From Notolepis coatsorum (lineage: Eukaryota; Chordata; Actinopteri; Aulopiformes; Paralepididae): 64,000 nucleotides of DNA. The notes under the pieces were generated by a model. The model did not search any database. It had not been told where the DNA came from and saw only the letters and a program-made list of their open reading frames with translations. Numbering within the stretch: position 1 is the first letter of the stretch; each line of letters begins with the position of its first letter. The stretch is taken from positions 49,638,692-49,702,691 of the forward strand of contig OZ020589.1 in the NCBI GenBank assembly GCA_963971535.1, read 5' to 3'. A program made the position numbers and the translations under genes. Positions 23,300 through 34,702 of this stretch are shown here, piece by piece.

Positions 23300-24036
23300 C
23301 AATTAATCCTTTTCCTAACCCCATCCTTTCTAATACTGCCCATAGATACGACCATTCCAGCCTATCAAAAGCTTTCATTGCATCCAGGGACAGCATCGCC
23401 TTGGGTGTGGTGTCGTCCTTGCTGGCATCTAGTACGTATATAGTAATCGTCTTATGTTGTCAGTGATCAAACGGTTTCTTATGAAGCCAGTTTTATCCGG
23501 ATGAACTAAAGACGTCATATGCTTTTGAAGTCTGATGGCTAATACCTTAGAGAACAGTTTGATATCGGTTCCGAGGAGGCTTACGGGTCTATAACTACCG
23601 CACTCGGTGGGGTCTTTGTCTTTTTTAAGGAGGACTGTTATGAGTGCAATATTGTCGTTCTTATGAAAGTTCCCCTCATTGACTGAGTATAAAATCATAT
23701 TAAGTAATAGGGGTCCAATTATGTCCCAACATGAAAGGTACATTTCTGGTGGGATACCGTCTCTTCCAGGAGCCCTACCACTTTGCATTTCGGATATGGC
23801 CTTCCTGAGTTCCTCTAGTGTGATTGGTGTTTCTAACTGTTTAGCATCATCCTCTGAAAGTTTGGGGAGGTTAATTTGATTAAGATATGTGTCCATTTTG
23901 TTTTGATCGAAGGTCGTTTCTGATTTATACAAGTTGGAGTAGAATTCTTTGAATGTCGTGTTTATTTCTTTGGTGTCTGTTACAAGTCCTTGTTGTGCTT
24001 TAATGGAGGTTATATCTGCAAATTTTGCGTTAACTC
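23300..24036 (-). pseudogene. LINE reverse transcriptase, N-terminal part
   Basis: Reads KAQQGLVTDTKEI, SGRAPGRDGIPPEMY, NDNIALITVLLKKDKDP, SYRPVSLLGTDIKLFSK and [16 protein letters not shown], the early RT blocks of L1-like elements. A frame change near 23430 separates these from a [16 protein letters not shown] segment, which holds the first catalytic Asp region. The YxDD block and thumb are absent. The ATG at 24055 belongs to the inserted element's end, not to a native start. Confidence 0.8.
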
Positions 24037-24040
24037 TTAA

Positions 24041-25477
24041 CACTTTGAGTGCCACGCCGGGTTTTCCTTTTTACCCCCTTGATGCCACCACCATCCACTT
24101 CAATGTTAACGTTAATATCGCCTAATCTATGTTTTAAATTATGTGTCTAATCTGCCCGTCGCTTATCAAAGACTATTTTCCAGTCAGTGCTGTCAAGGCA
24201 GATTGGTTTTTTATCGCTTCATTTCCGTTTCAGAGCATTTTGAAAAGCACCCGTTTTGAAATAAAAAACAGTTCATTCTAGACCATTCTTTTTTTTTTAT
24301 TGATCTTTTTCCCCCTCCATTTTTCCTCCGATTTTCTCCCATCCCAATGTTAGTCGTATGCCAATTCCCAGTCCCTTCCTGGTCGCTGCGCACTTACCCC
24401 CCACAGTCAGATCATCTGGGAGAGTGGAGGCTACCACGTGCTTCCTCCGACACACGTCCAGCCAATCACCGCTTCTTTTCACCTGGCAGCGCGGATTCTC
24501 ATCGAGAGGGCGTAGCGTGTGGGAGGACCACACTATCCCCCTCAAGTCCTATCCGCGCTTAGCAGGCGCCCCGACCGAACTGTAGGAGTCGCTGTTTACA
24601 ACGACCCGGACCCACCCCGCCAGCTTCTCCCACCCTCTAATACAGCCAATTGTATTAGTGCAGACGGCCAGCCAAGCTGGTGACAACCCCGGAGCTGTGT
24701 GCTGGATTCGAACAGGCGAATCCAGCTCACAGCTCCGGGGTTGGTGACGAACGCAATCTCCGCTCGGCCACCTAACCGCCCATTCTAGACCATTCTGTGA
24801 TAATCGTCTTTTACTGGAATATTCCAGAACGTCGATATTCGTCTGCCTATTTATGAATCGTTTTCAAATAAACGCTAGATGATCAATATTATACGTGCAC
24901 GCAAGCACATTCGCGCCGCGCACGGATAATCGGCGTGTTCATTTCCTCTTGGACTTTTCCAGTGAAACCGAAAGAGCCCATTTCACAAAATAGCCTATAT
25001 CTTCATCAAAATTAGTCTGATTATCCTAACACTGATAACATAGATTCCTTACCTGACATCAGATGGTATCCAACTGGTATATTCCAATTCCTGATCACCA
25101 TTCGAAAAAATCAATAAGTGTATTGATCCAACGTGTATACAGTGCAGTACATGATTCCGCAGGGCTGAGAGGCTCCAGAATGAACTGTGGTAATTCCGGC
25201 TGGATCAGTGGACTGGAGAATGTGGAGTACCGGATTTTTTTCCCCATCCATTTTCATTGAGTCCATTCCAAAATCCCTTATGTCATCTGGGAGACGATAG
25301 GGGGGGCGCTTTTTTCCACATATGATCGCCGGCGATGCTCGGGTATACTCGGGTAGGCTCGCGTGATGCAATATGATTTCAGATCGCTAAAAAAAAAAAA
25401 AATCCGAGAAATCTCGTGAGTGGCTTTCAACATAACTATTGGAAACCCGAGATATCTCGTGTGTGGCAGTTAAAGTG
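24041..25477. mobile_element. piggyBac-like non-autonomous element
   Basis: TTAA at 24037-24040 and 25478-25481; the ends CACTTTGAGTGCCAC and (inverted) CACTTTAACTGCCAC differ at two positions. The left end resembles the complete piggyBac at 1437 (CACTTTGGGTGCC). A subterminal GAGATATCTCG palindrome lies near 25449. No transposase; a SINE sits inside. Confidence 0.8.
24290..24780 (-). mobile_element. tRNA-derived SINE with 16-bp target duplication
   Basis: CATTCTAGACCATTCT is present at 24274-24289 and again at 24781-24796. Read on the minus strand the head is GGGCGGTTAGGTGGCCGAGC (box A) with a TGTTCGAATCC box B, and the tail is a poly-A run. The long exact duplication supports LINE-mediated insertion. 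Confidence 0.9.
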
Positions 25478-25691
25478 TTAATCGCGTAGCTAGTAGGTGA
25501 CTTGGTTTGGAACCTTGAGAGTAATGCTGTTGTCTTGTGCTACGTATTTGTACTTCAGATTGTTGTCTGTAAATGGCGTTAATCTCTATTTTTAGTAAAT
25601 TTACTTGAGATTCCAGTCAAGCGGAGTCGTTATATTGTAAAGAAGTAAATAATGTAGAGTAGAGCGTTTCTAATTCCGCCAGTTTTGAGCA

Positions 25692-26260
25692 TCAATTCTT
25701 GCGTATTTTGGATGAAAAGCTATCCGTGAAATCCTTGATCATTCCCTTTACCGACATCCATAATATTCTAGGGTCCGGCACCGAGTTCACATTCTCTGAT
25801 AGGAATACTGAAAGAGCTTCTTTGAGTTGTGTAATGAATTCCTTGTTATTCAGCAGTGTTGTGTTAAAGCGCCATCTTGGGGCTCGGGATGATAGTACAC
25901 CAAATGATCCTTTTAGGAGTAAATAACAATGATCTGATAATGCATTGGGTACCATCTCCACTTCATAGTTATCAAATAGTCTCGGTGTTGCGAAAACATA
26001 ATCTATTCTGGAGAGTGTTTTATGTCTTGCTGATCGACAAGAGTACTTCCGGGTCGTGGGGTTGAGTGATCGCCATAGATCATTTACACCTGTATTCTTT
26101 GCCCAATCCTTTAATGCATTAGATGACTTTTTTTGTTCGTTGGAAAAGATGGGATAAGATTTATCCAACCCACGGTCCCAAATGGCATTAAAATCTGCAC
26201 CAATTATAAGACAATTTGTAGACAAAACGTGTAGACAATTTATGATAATTTGACAAAAGT
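25692..26260 (-). pseudogene. LINE endonuclease domain, 5'-truncated
   Basis: Contains the IIGADFNAIWD, SRIDYVFAT and ALSDHCYLL motifs of the APE-type endonuclease of L1/Tx1 LINEs. These carry the Asp/Asn and Asp-His of the active site and nick target DNA for target-primed reverse transcription. The N-terminal catalytic Glu region is missing. The frame is open to 25692, where it stops before reaching the RT part. Adjacent elements explain the truncation. Confidence 0.75.
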
Positions 26261-26499
26261 GGAGAGAGCGGGGCTTTGAAATACAATCAGTCAAGAATGT
26301 CATTACAAAACCAGAGGACACAGGAGGGGCAGGTGTGCTACAAGATGTGTCCGATTACAAAACCCAAATTGAGTCAACTCAGGGATGAAAAGTACCACCT
26401 CAAGTTGAAAAGTGATCATATCAAAATGAGGTCAACCCATTTTTGGAAAAGGATGTACATAGATGAGAAATAATTTGACTTTGTATGTTAAATCATCCT

Positions 26500-27085
26500 C
26501 CATTCCGCTACACACACAAATCCCTGGAATAGCCCCCTGGTAGCCGCATTATCCACTTTTGTGGACCATCACATCAAGCCTTATGTCTTTGAACTACCAT
26601 CCTTCTTATTCAAATACAGTAATGCTGTCATACAATTGTTAAAGACATTACTAATTCCTGAATCTACCAGCGTATGTACCTTGGATGTAGAGAGCATCTA
26701 TATAATAACATTCCACACAGGTGGCACAGAAGCATTGAACGTCTTTTTTGGACAGCAAATCAGATATTGATGCCTCATGCAGAAAATTCCTAAAAACAAT
26801 TGAACTTGTTTTAACTAAAAATGACTTCAGTGTACTTCAGGAATGATTGGCAACACTGTGGTTGTGCTATGGGCACAGTTGTAGCACCAAACTATGTAAA
26901 CCTCTATGTTTTAAAATTAAACACATCTTGAATGAAGAGAATAATCCTTATCGGAAACACATCATCTACTGGAAAGGTTTTATTGACAATATAATATTTC
27001 TCTGGACAGATGGTGAACAGGGATTTCTTGATTTCTCCACATGGCAGAATGGCAGATGTCCATCACTCAAGTTTGAGCTGCAAGT
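26500..27085 (+). pseudogene. Penelope-like element: reverse transcriptase fragment
   Basis: Frames on the plus strand encode FVDHHIKPYVFELPSFLFKY, TLDVESIY, a GCAMGTVVAPNYVNLYV block and GFIDNIIFLW followed by CPSLKFELQ. This is the order of Penelope-like RTs (first catalytic block, AMG block, FIDD block). The second catalytic pair reads D-N instead of D-D, and stops and frameshifts occur between blocks, so it is inactive. The C-terminal endonuclease of the same family appears at 29383, in the same orientation. Confidence 0.75.
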
Positions 27086-27960
27086 TTGAAATCCGTGTTT
27101 CGAATCCATGCGTTGTGGACAGAAGCACGGATATATCCGTGGGAAGTTGTTATTGCTTTTATTCCATTTTAATAACCTATTCAAGGTCGCCGAGCGGCAC
27201 TGCAGATTTACCCTACTCTTTGAATTCGCCAACATGCAATACCGGCCAGATCCTCTTAGGGGCGCTATCGCGATAATAGAGTGTTCCCTGTGGCAGAAGT
27301 TGTCTTTCTTTTTTTGGATCTCTAATGTAGTTTTCTACTCATCTGAAGCGATAGCTATTGTCTGTTGCACGGGATACGTTTTGAATTGCGGATTTCACTA
27401 TGCAATAAGGGGATTTATCATCAGCCAATGGACATATCGATCTACCAGATGGCGATCGATAACGGGGAAATGCTCGGGGGGATCCAACCGGCTCATGGTA
27501 AGATCTTTTTCACGTAAATTACAGCCCGACCGGGCATTGTTTTGATAGCCATCCAGGCGATCGGCCTATGTGGCTAGTTAGACGAACACGGTTATTGGTA
27601 ATCAATAATAATAAACGACGTCCCCCGCCCCCCCCCTTTCATGCATACATGCTTTGGGATCGTGCCGATCATATGCAGTTTGAGTTATTTCTGTAGCATC
27701 TGTAAAACGGAAATGCCATTGGATATAACGTTAGCAGCTATTAGCTTTATATCTAGCCTTCCAGAAAATATACTAGTCCCAAATCCCGTATAACGCTTGA
27801 ATTCAAAGAGTAGGGTACATCTGCAGTGCAGCTCGGCGACCTTGAATAGGTTATTAAAATGGAATAAAAGCCAAAACAACTTGCCACGGATATATCCGTC
27901 CTTCTGTCCACAACGGGTGGAATCGAAACACGGAGATATCCGTGCTTCGTCACAAATGTG
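27086..27960. mobile_element. Foldback element with ~155-bp inverted repeats
   Basis: 27095-27235 matches 27795-27945 in reverse: GTTGTGGACAGAAG, CACGGATATATCCGTG, CTTTTATTCCATTTTAATAA and GGTCGCCGAGC. The right end is CACAAATGTG followed by TTAA (27961), as in piggyBac-type ends; the matching left terminus is missing. Confidence 0.75.
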
Positions 27961-28180
27961 TTAAGGGGATGCAAACCAGAGAAAGACGTTTGTCTTGTTT
28001 ACATCAGGGTCCCCCATTTTCAATTCATAGTGACATTTATGACATACACAACATACATGACATCATGCCATTTATGGCATAGGGACATACATGACATACT
28101 ACAGGTATATAGTAATGTTACATTTGTGACATATACGATATGCAAATATACAGTAATGTTACCCATAGATCCTGACAGAG
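27961..28180 (-). mobile_element. LINE/SINE tail family, truncated copy
   Basis: Shares GGGGATGCAAACCAGAGAAA and CATCAGGGTCCCCCATTTTC with 29590-29870 and (opposite strand) 62188-62352. This copy starts exactly at the TTAA of the foldback element. Confidence 0.65.
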
Positions 28181-28186
28181 TATATA

Positions 28187-28378
28187 CATATGATGGGGAG
28201 GAGACTGTACATTAGGAGGGGGTGGGTGGGTGGGAGAGAAATATACATACGGTGGGGAGAGAATATATACATACGGTGGGGAGGAGACTGTACATTAGGA
28301 GGGGGTGGGTGGGTCGGAGAAAAAAGATTCATACGGTGGGGGAGAATATACGGTGGGGAGGAGACTGTCTACACAGAT
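28187..28378. repeat. G-rich VNTR
   Basis: Two to three imperfect copies built from ATACGGTGGGGAGGAGACTG and AGGAGGGGGTGGGTGGG. Confidence 0.8.
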
Positions 28379-28379
28379 A

Positions 28380-29210
28380 CACCTGTGTGATGTTGCTACG
28401 GAGTTAAGCTAATAAAGGATACTCACAACCACAACAGGGGACTCACGTATTTGTACTGTGAAGTAACACGACAATGATTAATGTGTTGTTTCTGTTTTTC
28501 TTTTTGACATAGTTGCGGAACACGGAAGAAGTTAACTCACCACTACAGCCCCCAGTAGCCTAGCCAGTCTCTTGAAACACCGCTATCTTCAAACTTCCAT
28601 TCCTCTCGAAACTTTCTTTTGTTGGGTGGTGCCGCTCATCCTTTTCGTCTGAGAAAACCACGGTGGTTTTTCTTTTTAGTGGCCGGCTTACTCCTTCCAT
28701 TTAACCGACGCTATTAAGCTAACGTTAGCTAATCGGTATAGCAGCATTACAGTGCAAGCAGGTGGTGGATGGGACATCGGTAAACAAGGAGAGTTGACGC
28801 GCGAGGCTGCAAAAAAGGCGACTGTCGTAAAACCAAAACACACCGCAGTTTTAATTATTTTACATGACTATTTTGTTACCCGCCATGTGGCGGACAGACC
28901 TCTCAGACCTCGCAAATGTCACTCGCCCAATAGCCTCCAGCTGCAACCGCGGAGCGAGCAGCGTAATCCTGTCTCTCGAGTCGCTGAGTCCTGCCATTAT
29001 TGCTTCGCAGCTCACCAATGACTGCTTGGCGCGGCCGCGCCGTGATAGAAAAAAAATTCCCTTTTTCATGATATTTGACGCCTCTGATTGGCTCAATTTA
29101 GATTCAATCTGTATGCATCTACAAATCATATTATACCAGGTAGCCAATTCCATCAGACTCCGAATCAAATTGACGGAAATCCGTCTGGAGACGGAACGCT
29201 TTAATGCCTG
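28380..29210. other. Unassigned, partly CpG-rich sequence
   Basis: Contains CTAACGTTAGCTAA and a CpG-rich part around 28900-29040. No conserved protein recognised; opposing short ORFs at 28860-29325 overlap each other and lack support. Possibly part of an unrecognised transposon. Confidence 0.4.
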
Positions 29211-29211
29211 T

Positions 29212-29312
29212 GTATTGTATTGCATTGTAATGATTGTATTGTATTGTATTGTATTATATTGTACAATGTGTACGTACATTATCAATAAAGGGATATCTTA
29301 TCTTATTGTTTT
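29212..29312 (+). mobile_element. Non-LTR 3' tail with (TGTAT)n
   Basis: A TATTG/TGTAT run, then ATCAATAAAGGGATATCTTA. The same tail wording occurs at 38155-38193 and 38480-38505. Confidence 0.55.
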
Positions 29313-29382
29313 GCTGGTGCTCTAGTGACAATCATTTTCAAATGTGCACACTTCCAACACACAAGTACATGTCCTTCTTCCA

Positions 29383-29600
29383 TCCTGTAACAGGAACTTA
29401 GTACACGATTCCGGGCACAATTTCCTGTACAACGAACCACCGGAGTCATACAGTATACCTCACCAAGTGTCCTTGTCGTAAAGTATACATCGGCATGACA
29501 ACCAGATCCTTTGAAGACTGGCGAAACATTGTTCAGTTGATCAAAATGCAAACATAGACAGTTGTCCTTCATTTTGCACATATGAAACATGATCATCCCC
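29383..29600 (+). pseudogene. Penelope-like element: GIY-YIG endonuclease fragment
   Basis: One plus frame reads TIPGTISCTTNH, VYLTKCPCRKVYIGMTTRSF and later LHFAHMKHDHP. The VYL...KVYIG core and trailing HFxxxKHD are the GIY-YIG-type domain at the C-terminus of Penelope-like proteins. In-frame stops (near 29399 and after KMQT) make it non-functional. Position and strand fit it being part of the same copy as 26500-27085. Confidence 0.75.
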
Positions 29601-29870
29601 CTGATTGATTGATTGATTGATTGATTGAATTGATTGAAAACTTTATTAACAGATTGCAGAATGGGTACAATACAGTACAGCTCAATACACACAATTGTTA
29701 AGGGGATGCAGACCAGAGAAAGACTTTCGTCTTGTTTACATCAGGGTCCCCCATTTTCAATTCATCAGGACATATATGACATACATGACATACAGATATT
29801 CAGTACTGCTACATCTATACATTTATGACATACCAGATTTGCAAATACAGTACTGTTTGTGATACAGAAG
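29600..29870 (-). mobile_element. LINE/SINE tail ending in (TCAA)n
   Basis: On the minus strand this ends CTTTGT-like CCATTCTGCAATCTGTTAAT, AAAGTTTTCAATC, then TCAA repeats. The plus-strand copy at 62188-62352 has the same end. It lies inside the Penelope-like remains. Confidence 0.7.
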
Positions 29871-30119
29871 GAGTCAAGAAAAGGGAGTATATACATCTGA
29901 CCACATACTGGTATAGTGGTTTTGAGAGAGTTCACATTTCCAGACGAGGAGGCAATTTAAAGGAAGGTGGATTAGGATTACTGAATTAGAGACTCTCCTG
30001 CCAATGGGAATGAACAAGGATCTGAATGTCAGGGATTTCCTGTGAAACAGACCTACTGCAAAATTCCCCAAATATATTTTTTTATAACTGACCCATGTGT
30101 TTTATATAAAATGTTTTGT

Positions 30120-30145
30120 ATATACACACACACACACACACGTGC
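30120..30145. repeat. (CA)n microsatellite
   Basis: A short CA run next to a SINE-rich stretch. Confidence 0.85.
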
Positions 30146-30205
30146 GGGCATACACACACACCACCACCATGTACATTACATTTACATTTAGTCATTTAAC
30201 TGACG

Positions 30206-30466
30206 CTTTTGGTAAATGGCTGCATTTATATAGCGCTTTTATCCAAAGGGCTTTACAATTTGTTCCTCACATTTTACCCATTCACTCAGACTTTCACACA
30301 CCGACGGCAAGGGCAACGATAAGGTGCCAACCTGCTCATCGGGAGCAATTAGGGGTTAAGTGTCTTGCTCAAGGACACTTCAACAGGCTGCCTGGGAGGA
30401 GCGGGAATCAAACCAGGAACCTCCGGTTTACGAGACAAGTGCTCTACCTCCTGAGCCACTGTCGCC
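30206..30466 (-). mobile_element. Full-length tRNA-derived SINE
   Basis: On the minus strand the head is GGCGACAGTGGCTCAGGAGG with box A TGGCTCAGGAGGTAGAGC and box B GGTTTGATTCC. The body has AAGACACTTAACCCCTAATT and the end reads AAAGCGCTATATAAATGCAG. It interrupts another fish repeat (CATTTAGTCATTTAACTGAC ... TATCCAAAGCGAC), so it is the younger insertion. Confidence 0.8.
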
Positions 30467-30649
30467 CCTTTTATCCAAAGCGACAACTCTGGCAACTACT
30501 GTAAGTAGGATTGTTCATCAAACAGTGTAGAACTTGAGTGATGCAGTCTTGAGTGCAGTACAGACATAATAGCATAGTATATAATTAGTAGCATAGTAGA
30601 TATAACATGTATGCACGTGTTTTTCCCCCTTTGTTTTCTGTTTTCCATG

Positions 30650-30975
30650 TTTTGGGTGGGCCTGTGTTTTAATTGGTTTATATTATGTTTTACATTTGTA
30701 CGTGGATGAATCTAAAGTTATAGGACCCCACGGCCACGGGCATGTGTATACTGTAGATGTGGGATATATTTTATATACCACTAGCCTAAAATTTGTTTTA
30801 GCTTTTTAGTAGTATCAATAGGATTTTGAATATATGTAGCCAAGACAGCTGTGGACCATCATACGATTATGAAAATGCTCATGTAACACTGCCAGTTTGT
30901 AGTTGATATGTATTGAGAAAGGTCCTTGTAAATGAAACGTTGACTCTTTTAATAAACAATTTTTTTTTGGAATGG
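30650..30975 (+). mobile_element. Likely 3' end of the Penelope-like element
   Basis: Contains AAAGGTCCTTGTAAATGAAA, CGTTGACTCTTTTAATAAAC and a T-rich end. The GAAACGTTG word followed by AATAAA is typical of Penelope-like 3' UTRs. Order and strand agree with the RT and endonuclease pieces upstream. Confidence 0.55.
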
Positions 30976-31159
30976 CCTTGATGTATAAAAACAGGTAATA
31001 CTATTGAAATGTTTAAATGCAGATATAAACAGGAATTCATGGACACGTATAAGTTAGAGGAACTTGAAAATAACGTGAACTAGTATTTTTAGTAATTATT
31101 TATTTATCTTTTGCTGTAGTGGATAGGTATATAATTTTTTGATATTGATAAATAACTTA

Positions 31160-31390
31160 TTAATATGATATTGTAAGCAGTGGTGCAGTGCTGGGCAACC
31201 GCGGTCAAACGGCGTTTGGGGCAGGACCAGATAAGCTTGGTTTCTTTCTGTCCCTTCTCGAACAAAACCATATATATTTGTCTCGAGATGTTGATGTTTT
31301 TATTTAGTTTTTGTTATTTTTTGTTATTACAACTTTATGTGTTTATGGTTGTTCGAGATAAATAAAGATCAAATCATATCAAATAAATGA
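31160..31390 (+). mobile_element. LINE 3' tail
   Basis: GTTCGAGATAAATAAAGATC followed by AAATCATATCAAATA, a tandem-tailed non-LTR 3' end. Confidence 0.5.
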
Positions 31391-32671
31391 ATGCAAAGGC
31401 GTAGTGTGTGTGCGGGAATTGACTTATTTCTTTGGAATCGGATATTCGGGGGAATTGATTCCAGTCAAGTGGAAGGCAAGTGGTGTGCGTTTTGCTTTCT
31501 ATCGCTGCAAAGTCAGACAAACACTCATGCCTAACTATATCCACACTTCATTAATTTAATAATTTGTAGGCTGACGGGGCGATGAAAGGCTATAATCCAT
31601 GGCGATAACTGGTCGCTAATTCTAATTTGAATGCATTAATTTCGAAAGTATGTATCCTGTGCTCTTCTCTGCGTCTGTAGCTCTCTCCCTTCGAGACTTG
31701 GCGTTACAATAGTGACCTCCAGCGAGCGCACCAAATCAAAAGGCACAGTGTGGCATGCACGCGCATGGACTAATCTACGGAGTAGGGTAGAGAGCGCAGT
31801 GCGGGAGTCTTCTGTCCGTCCAGTTGACAGGTGACAGCAGCAATATTAACTCTTCATTATGCGTGGTCATGTTTGATTTGGGATAGACTCATAAAAGTCA
31901 CGTGCTCGGTGTGGGCTCCCTAAACCACACGTGCAGCCCGCAAATCAAACCAAAATGCAAAATAGACCTGTGCGCTTTAGTGTCAGCAAGCCTATAGATT
32001 ACGCACGGAACACCGGCGCAATAGATACAGCCTGCATTAATACAACATAAAATAGTTATTCCGACCTGCCCCGTCAATAACTTACAGTCACCTGTGAGAT
32101 ATAGCCTTGAAAGAACAATCCATTTTCATTTCAAAATCTACGAATGATTTCATTACCCACCATATTTCCCCTGCTGCACCTCTCTCCTCTCCATCTCTCT
32201 TCTCTCCATTCTCTTTCATTTTCTTGTTAGGGGCGGAGGCGGAGCGGGTCCCTGCTCGTTTTTAATGTGAATAGCACGTGGTTGTTACAAGCCTCTAGAG
32301 CAGGACACAGCTGGGAGTGAGCTGGAGACGGGTGCAGTCGGGATGGGAGAGGACACGGTGCGCCGAGGAGGGCGCGTGCTTTCTAATGATGGAAATTCTA
32401 CGATGATGACCAGTCAAGACACATCTTTTTAGGAATACGGTCTTTTAAAAAAGGAAACCTCTAAAGGCTTGTCAGATCACAATCCTAACCTTTTTTCTTT
32501 TCAAAGGAAGGGCATGCATGTATGGAAGAAAGCAGGTGAGGAGAAGAAAAAAGACTATTTGATGTAAAAAGAAAATAAATTGTGACAGTTATTGCGAGAG
32601 AAACCTCACTATGGGGCATTTTTATAGATTTTAGATTATTTAAAAGTCTCACCCAGAGTAGAAGATTAAAA
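31391..32671 (+). promoter_or_regulatory. Upstream region and 5' UTR of adra2c
   Basis: Few repeats are seen here. It contains CACGTG E-boxes (near 31900 and 32276) and a GGGGCGGAGGCGGAGC GC-box-like stretch at about 32230. The receptor ATG has an AAAAATGG context. The transcription start cannot be fixed; the whole region is an inferred regulatory interval. Confidence 0.4.
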
Positions 32672-34000
32672 ATGGATTTTTTAAATATCTCCGGTTTAGA
32701 GGAGATCGAGGTGGGCAATAACTCCTCGAATTCCACCTCTGAAAGCCAGTATTCCCAGCTCGCTATCTGGGGTCTGGCAGGACTTGTCAGCTTTATCATC
32801 TTGTTTACAATAGTGGGGAATGTGTTGGTTGTTATTGCCGTTTTAACCAGCAGAGCTTTGAAGCCGCCTCAGAACCTCTTCTTGGTCTCTCTGGCCAGCG
32901 CCGACATCCTGGTGGCCACGCTGGTCATGCCCTTTTCTCTGGCAAATGAACTTATGGGCTACTGGTTTTTTGGCAAAGTTTGGTGTGACATCTACCTGGC
33001 GCTGGACGTTCTATTCTGTACCTCCTCCATCGTTCACCTGTGCGCCATTAGTTTGGACAGGTACTGGTCAGTGACGCAGGCGGTCGAATACAACTTAAAG
33101 AGGACCCCCCAACGGGTTAAAGGGATGATCGTGGTGGTGTGGCTGATCTCGGCCGTCATATCCTTCCCTCCTCTGATAACGATGGACAGGAGCAGCAGCC
33201 ACAGCGACCTCAGCCCCCAGTGTATGCTTAACGACGAGACCTGGTACATCCTTTACTCCAGTATTGGCTCATTCTTCGCCCCCTGCGTCATCATGATCCT
33301 GGTGTACATCCGGATCTACCAGGTGGCCAAGACTCGGACCAGAACCATGTCGGAGAAGAAGAGGGAGGTAGAGAATGGGCTGGACCAGCCTGAGCCCGGC
33401 GGCGGGTCGTTAAAGTGTAACGGTGGCGGCAGTATAAAGGACAGTGAGAACGGCCACTGCCAACAGCCGACTGTGGGATCTCCTCTACCCAACGAGCCCA
33501 AGCATCCGCAGACGGACCATGACGATGACTTTGAGGACAGCAGCTCGTCGGACGAGAAGCCCAAAAAGCATGCCTCCAAACATCGCCACGACGACAGGAA
33601 AGACAAGAAGTCTAGGCGGAAGAGCAGCTCCTCCTCTAAACACTCGAGCAGGAAGTCACGCGCCAGCTCCAAGTCCATGGAGCTGTTTGCCTCACGCCGG
33701 AAGCGGCGGAGCACCGTGAACCGGAAGAAGATATCTGCCGCTCGGGAGAAACGCTTCACGTTTGTCCTCGCCGTGGTTATGGGCGTCTTTGTGGTCTGTT
33801 GGTTCCCGTTCTTCTTCTCCTACAGCCTCTACGGGATCTGCCGGGAGCCCTGTGAGATCCCAATGCCACTGTTCAAGTTCTTCTTCTGGATTGGCTACTG
33901 TAACAGCTGTCTGAACCCGGCCATCTACACCATCTTCAACCAGGACTTCAGGAGAGCTTTCCAGAAGATCCTCTGTAAGACATGGAAGCGCTCCTTCTGA
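32672..34000 (+). CDS. adra2c: Alpha-2C adrenergic receptor, 442 aa, single exon
   Basis: Gi/o-coupled receptor for noradrenaline and adrenaline in the plasma membrane. Seven membrane segments are evident. N-glycosylation sites lie near residues 5, 16-17 and 20. Asp112 (3.32) binds the amine; Cys105/Cys184 form the loop disulphide; DRY is at 129-131; Ser196, Ser197 and Ser200 line helix 5; CWFP is at 376-379 and NPAIY at 415-419. The long third loop (about 221-357) has an acidic [12 protein letters not shown] phosphorylation-type stretch and a basic Ser-rich tract; Cys435 may be palmitoylated. SLYGICRE before helix 7 matches ADRA2C rather than 2A or 2B. The length is near human (462). The ATG at 32672 gives the family N-terminus; an in-frame extension to 32582 lacks an ATG. 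Confidence 0.93.
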   Translation: MDFLNISGLEEIEVGNNSSNSTSESQYSQLAIWGLAGLVSFIILFTIVGNVLVVIAVLTSRALKPPQNLFLVSLASADILVATLVMPFSLANELMGYWFFGKVWCDIYLALDVLFCTSSIVHLCAISLDRYWSVTQAVEYNLKRTPQRVKGMIVVVWLISAVISFPPLITMDRSSSHSDLSPQCMLNDETWYILYSSIGSFFAPCVIMILVYIRIYQVAKTRTRTMSEKKREVENGLDQPEPGGGSLKCNGGGSIKDSENGHCQQPTVGSPLPNEPKHPQTDHDDDFEDSSSSDEKPKKHASKHRHDDRKDKKSRRKSSSSSKHSSRKSRASSKSMELFASRRKRRSTVNRKKISAAREKRFTFVLAVVMGVFVVCWFPFFFSYSLYGICREPCEIPMPLFKFFFWIGYCNSCLNPAIYTIFNQDFRRAFQKILCKTWKRSF

Positions 34001-34702
34001 GGGCACCTCGCGTGGGTGTGCTTATGCAAGGGATGAGCACTGCAGAGTGAAATGCAACCTGCCAGACGCTATCGGCTATAATGGTGCTGGCCTGGGTGGT
34101 GTTCCCACCACTGTGTTCAGGGACTGTGCTGGGAAGGGAAGAATGATTAGCGGATCGAAAAATGTTACGATAAGGTGTTGAATGGTTTAAAAGTACGCCC
34201 CAGTGCTGCTCCCTGGAGGATTCTGTGAGGGACTGACTTGACTGCTTTTACAATATTGACGCGGGGCATATCACTATCTGCTAAAAAGCAAGAGCAGTCA
34301 TTGACTTACTGTGATGTACGCACAGCCTTACGTATTGACTGGAGAGGCTGTGTTGAATGGACTTCATGGGAGAGAGCAGAGATATTGATTCACAATGTGA
34401 CCTCACGTTGATAACAATGTTATGGCCTAGAGTAGACAATCTCCACACAACAGTTGTGACGTCCGCTAACTGTATTGATATCTCTCCTTTTTTTCTTTTT
34501 CTTTTTTTCTAACACGTCACACTCTGACGTGAGGACTAATGGGATGAAGGGGCTCCTTGCTTTACTGTTTCAGTAGCAAAACTAAAACTGACAACAAAAA
34601 AATATGTGAAAAAAAAAATACATTTATATCTATCCAAAATCATCATTCTGCTTTAATCCACCGTGTAAGGCATTTAAATCAATGTGTTTCTTGTCTTAAT
34701 TG
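34001..34702 (+). other. 3' flank / UTR of adra2c
   Basis: Non-coding; A-rich runs at 34590-34620. No clear AATAAA was found close to the stop, so the poly-A site is undetermined. Confidence 0.5.

Larger units (their letters stand above)
23297..26330 (-). mobile_element. L1-like LINE fragment, interrupted
   Basis: The minus strand encodes, in order, the end of an apurinic endonuclease domain (about 26260-25692) and the first part of a reverse transcriptase (24036-23300). A piggyBac-like element with a SINE inside (24041-25477) splits it. Across the insertion the frame is continuous at the TTAA (ATRLRVNAKFAD). The LINE lacks the start of the endonuclease and everything after the AFDRLEW region of the RT, where copy 1 of the inverted duplication begins. 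Confidence 0.8.

Noticed and set aside
27086-27960. Complete piggyBac-type element
   Set aside because: Only the right end has the terminal word and TTAA; the left terminus is missing.
28860-29325. Overlapping 141-aa and 153-aa ORFs on opposite strands
   Set aside because: No family resemblance, overlap each other and run into a TGTAT repeat.
32582-32671. 30-residue N-terminal extension of adra2c
   Set aside because: Begins at a non-ATG codon; the ATG at 32672 has good context and gives the family-like N-terminus.
33316-33759. 147-aa minus-strand ORF
   Set aside because: Antisense shadow of the biased third-loop coding region of adra2c.
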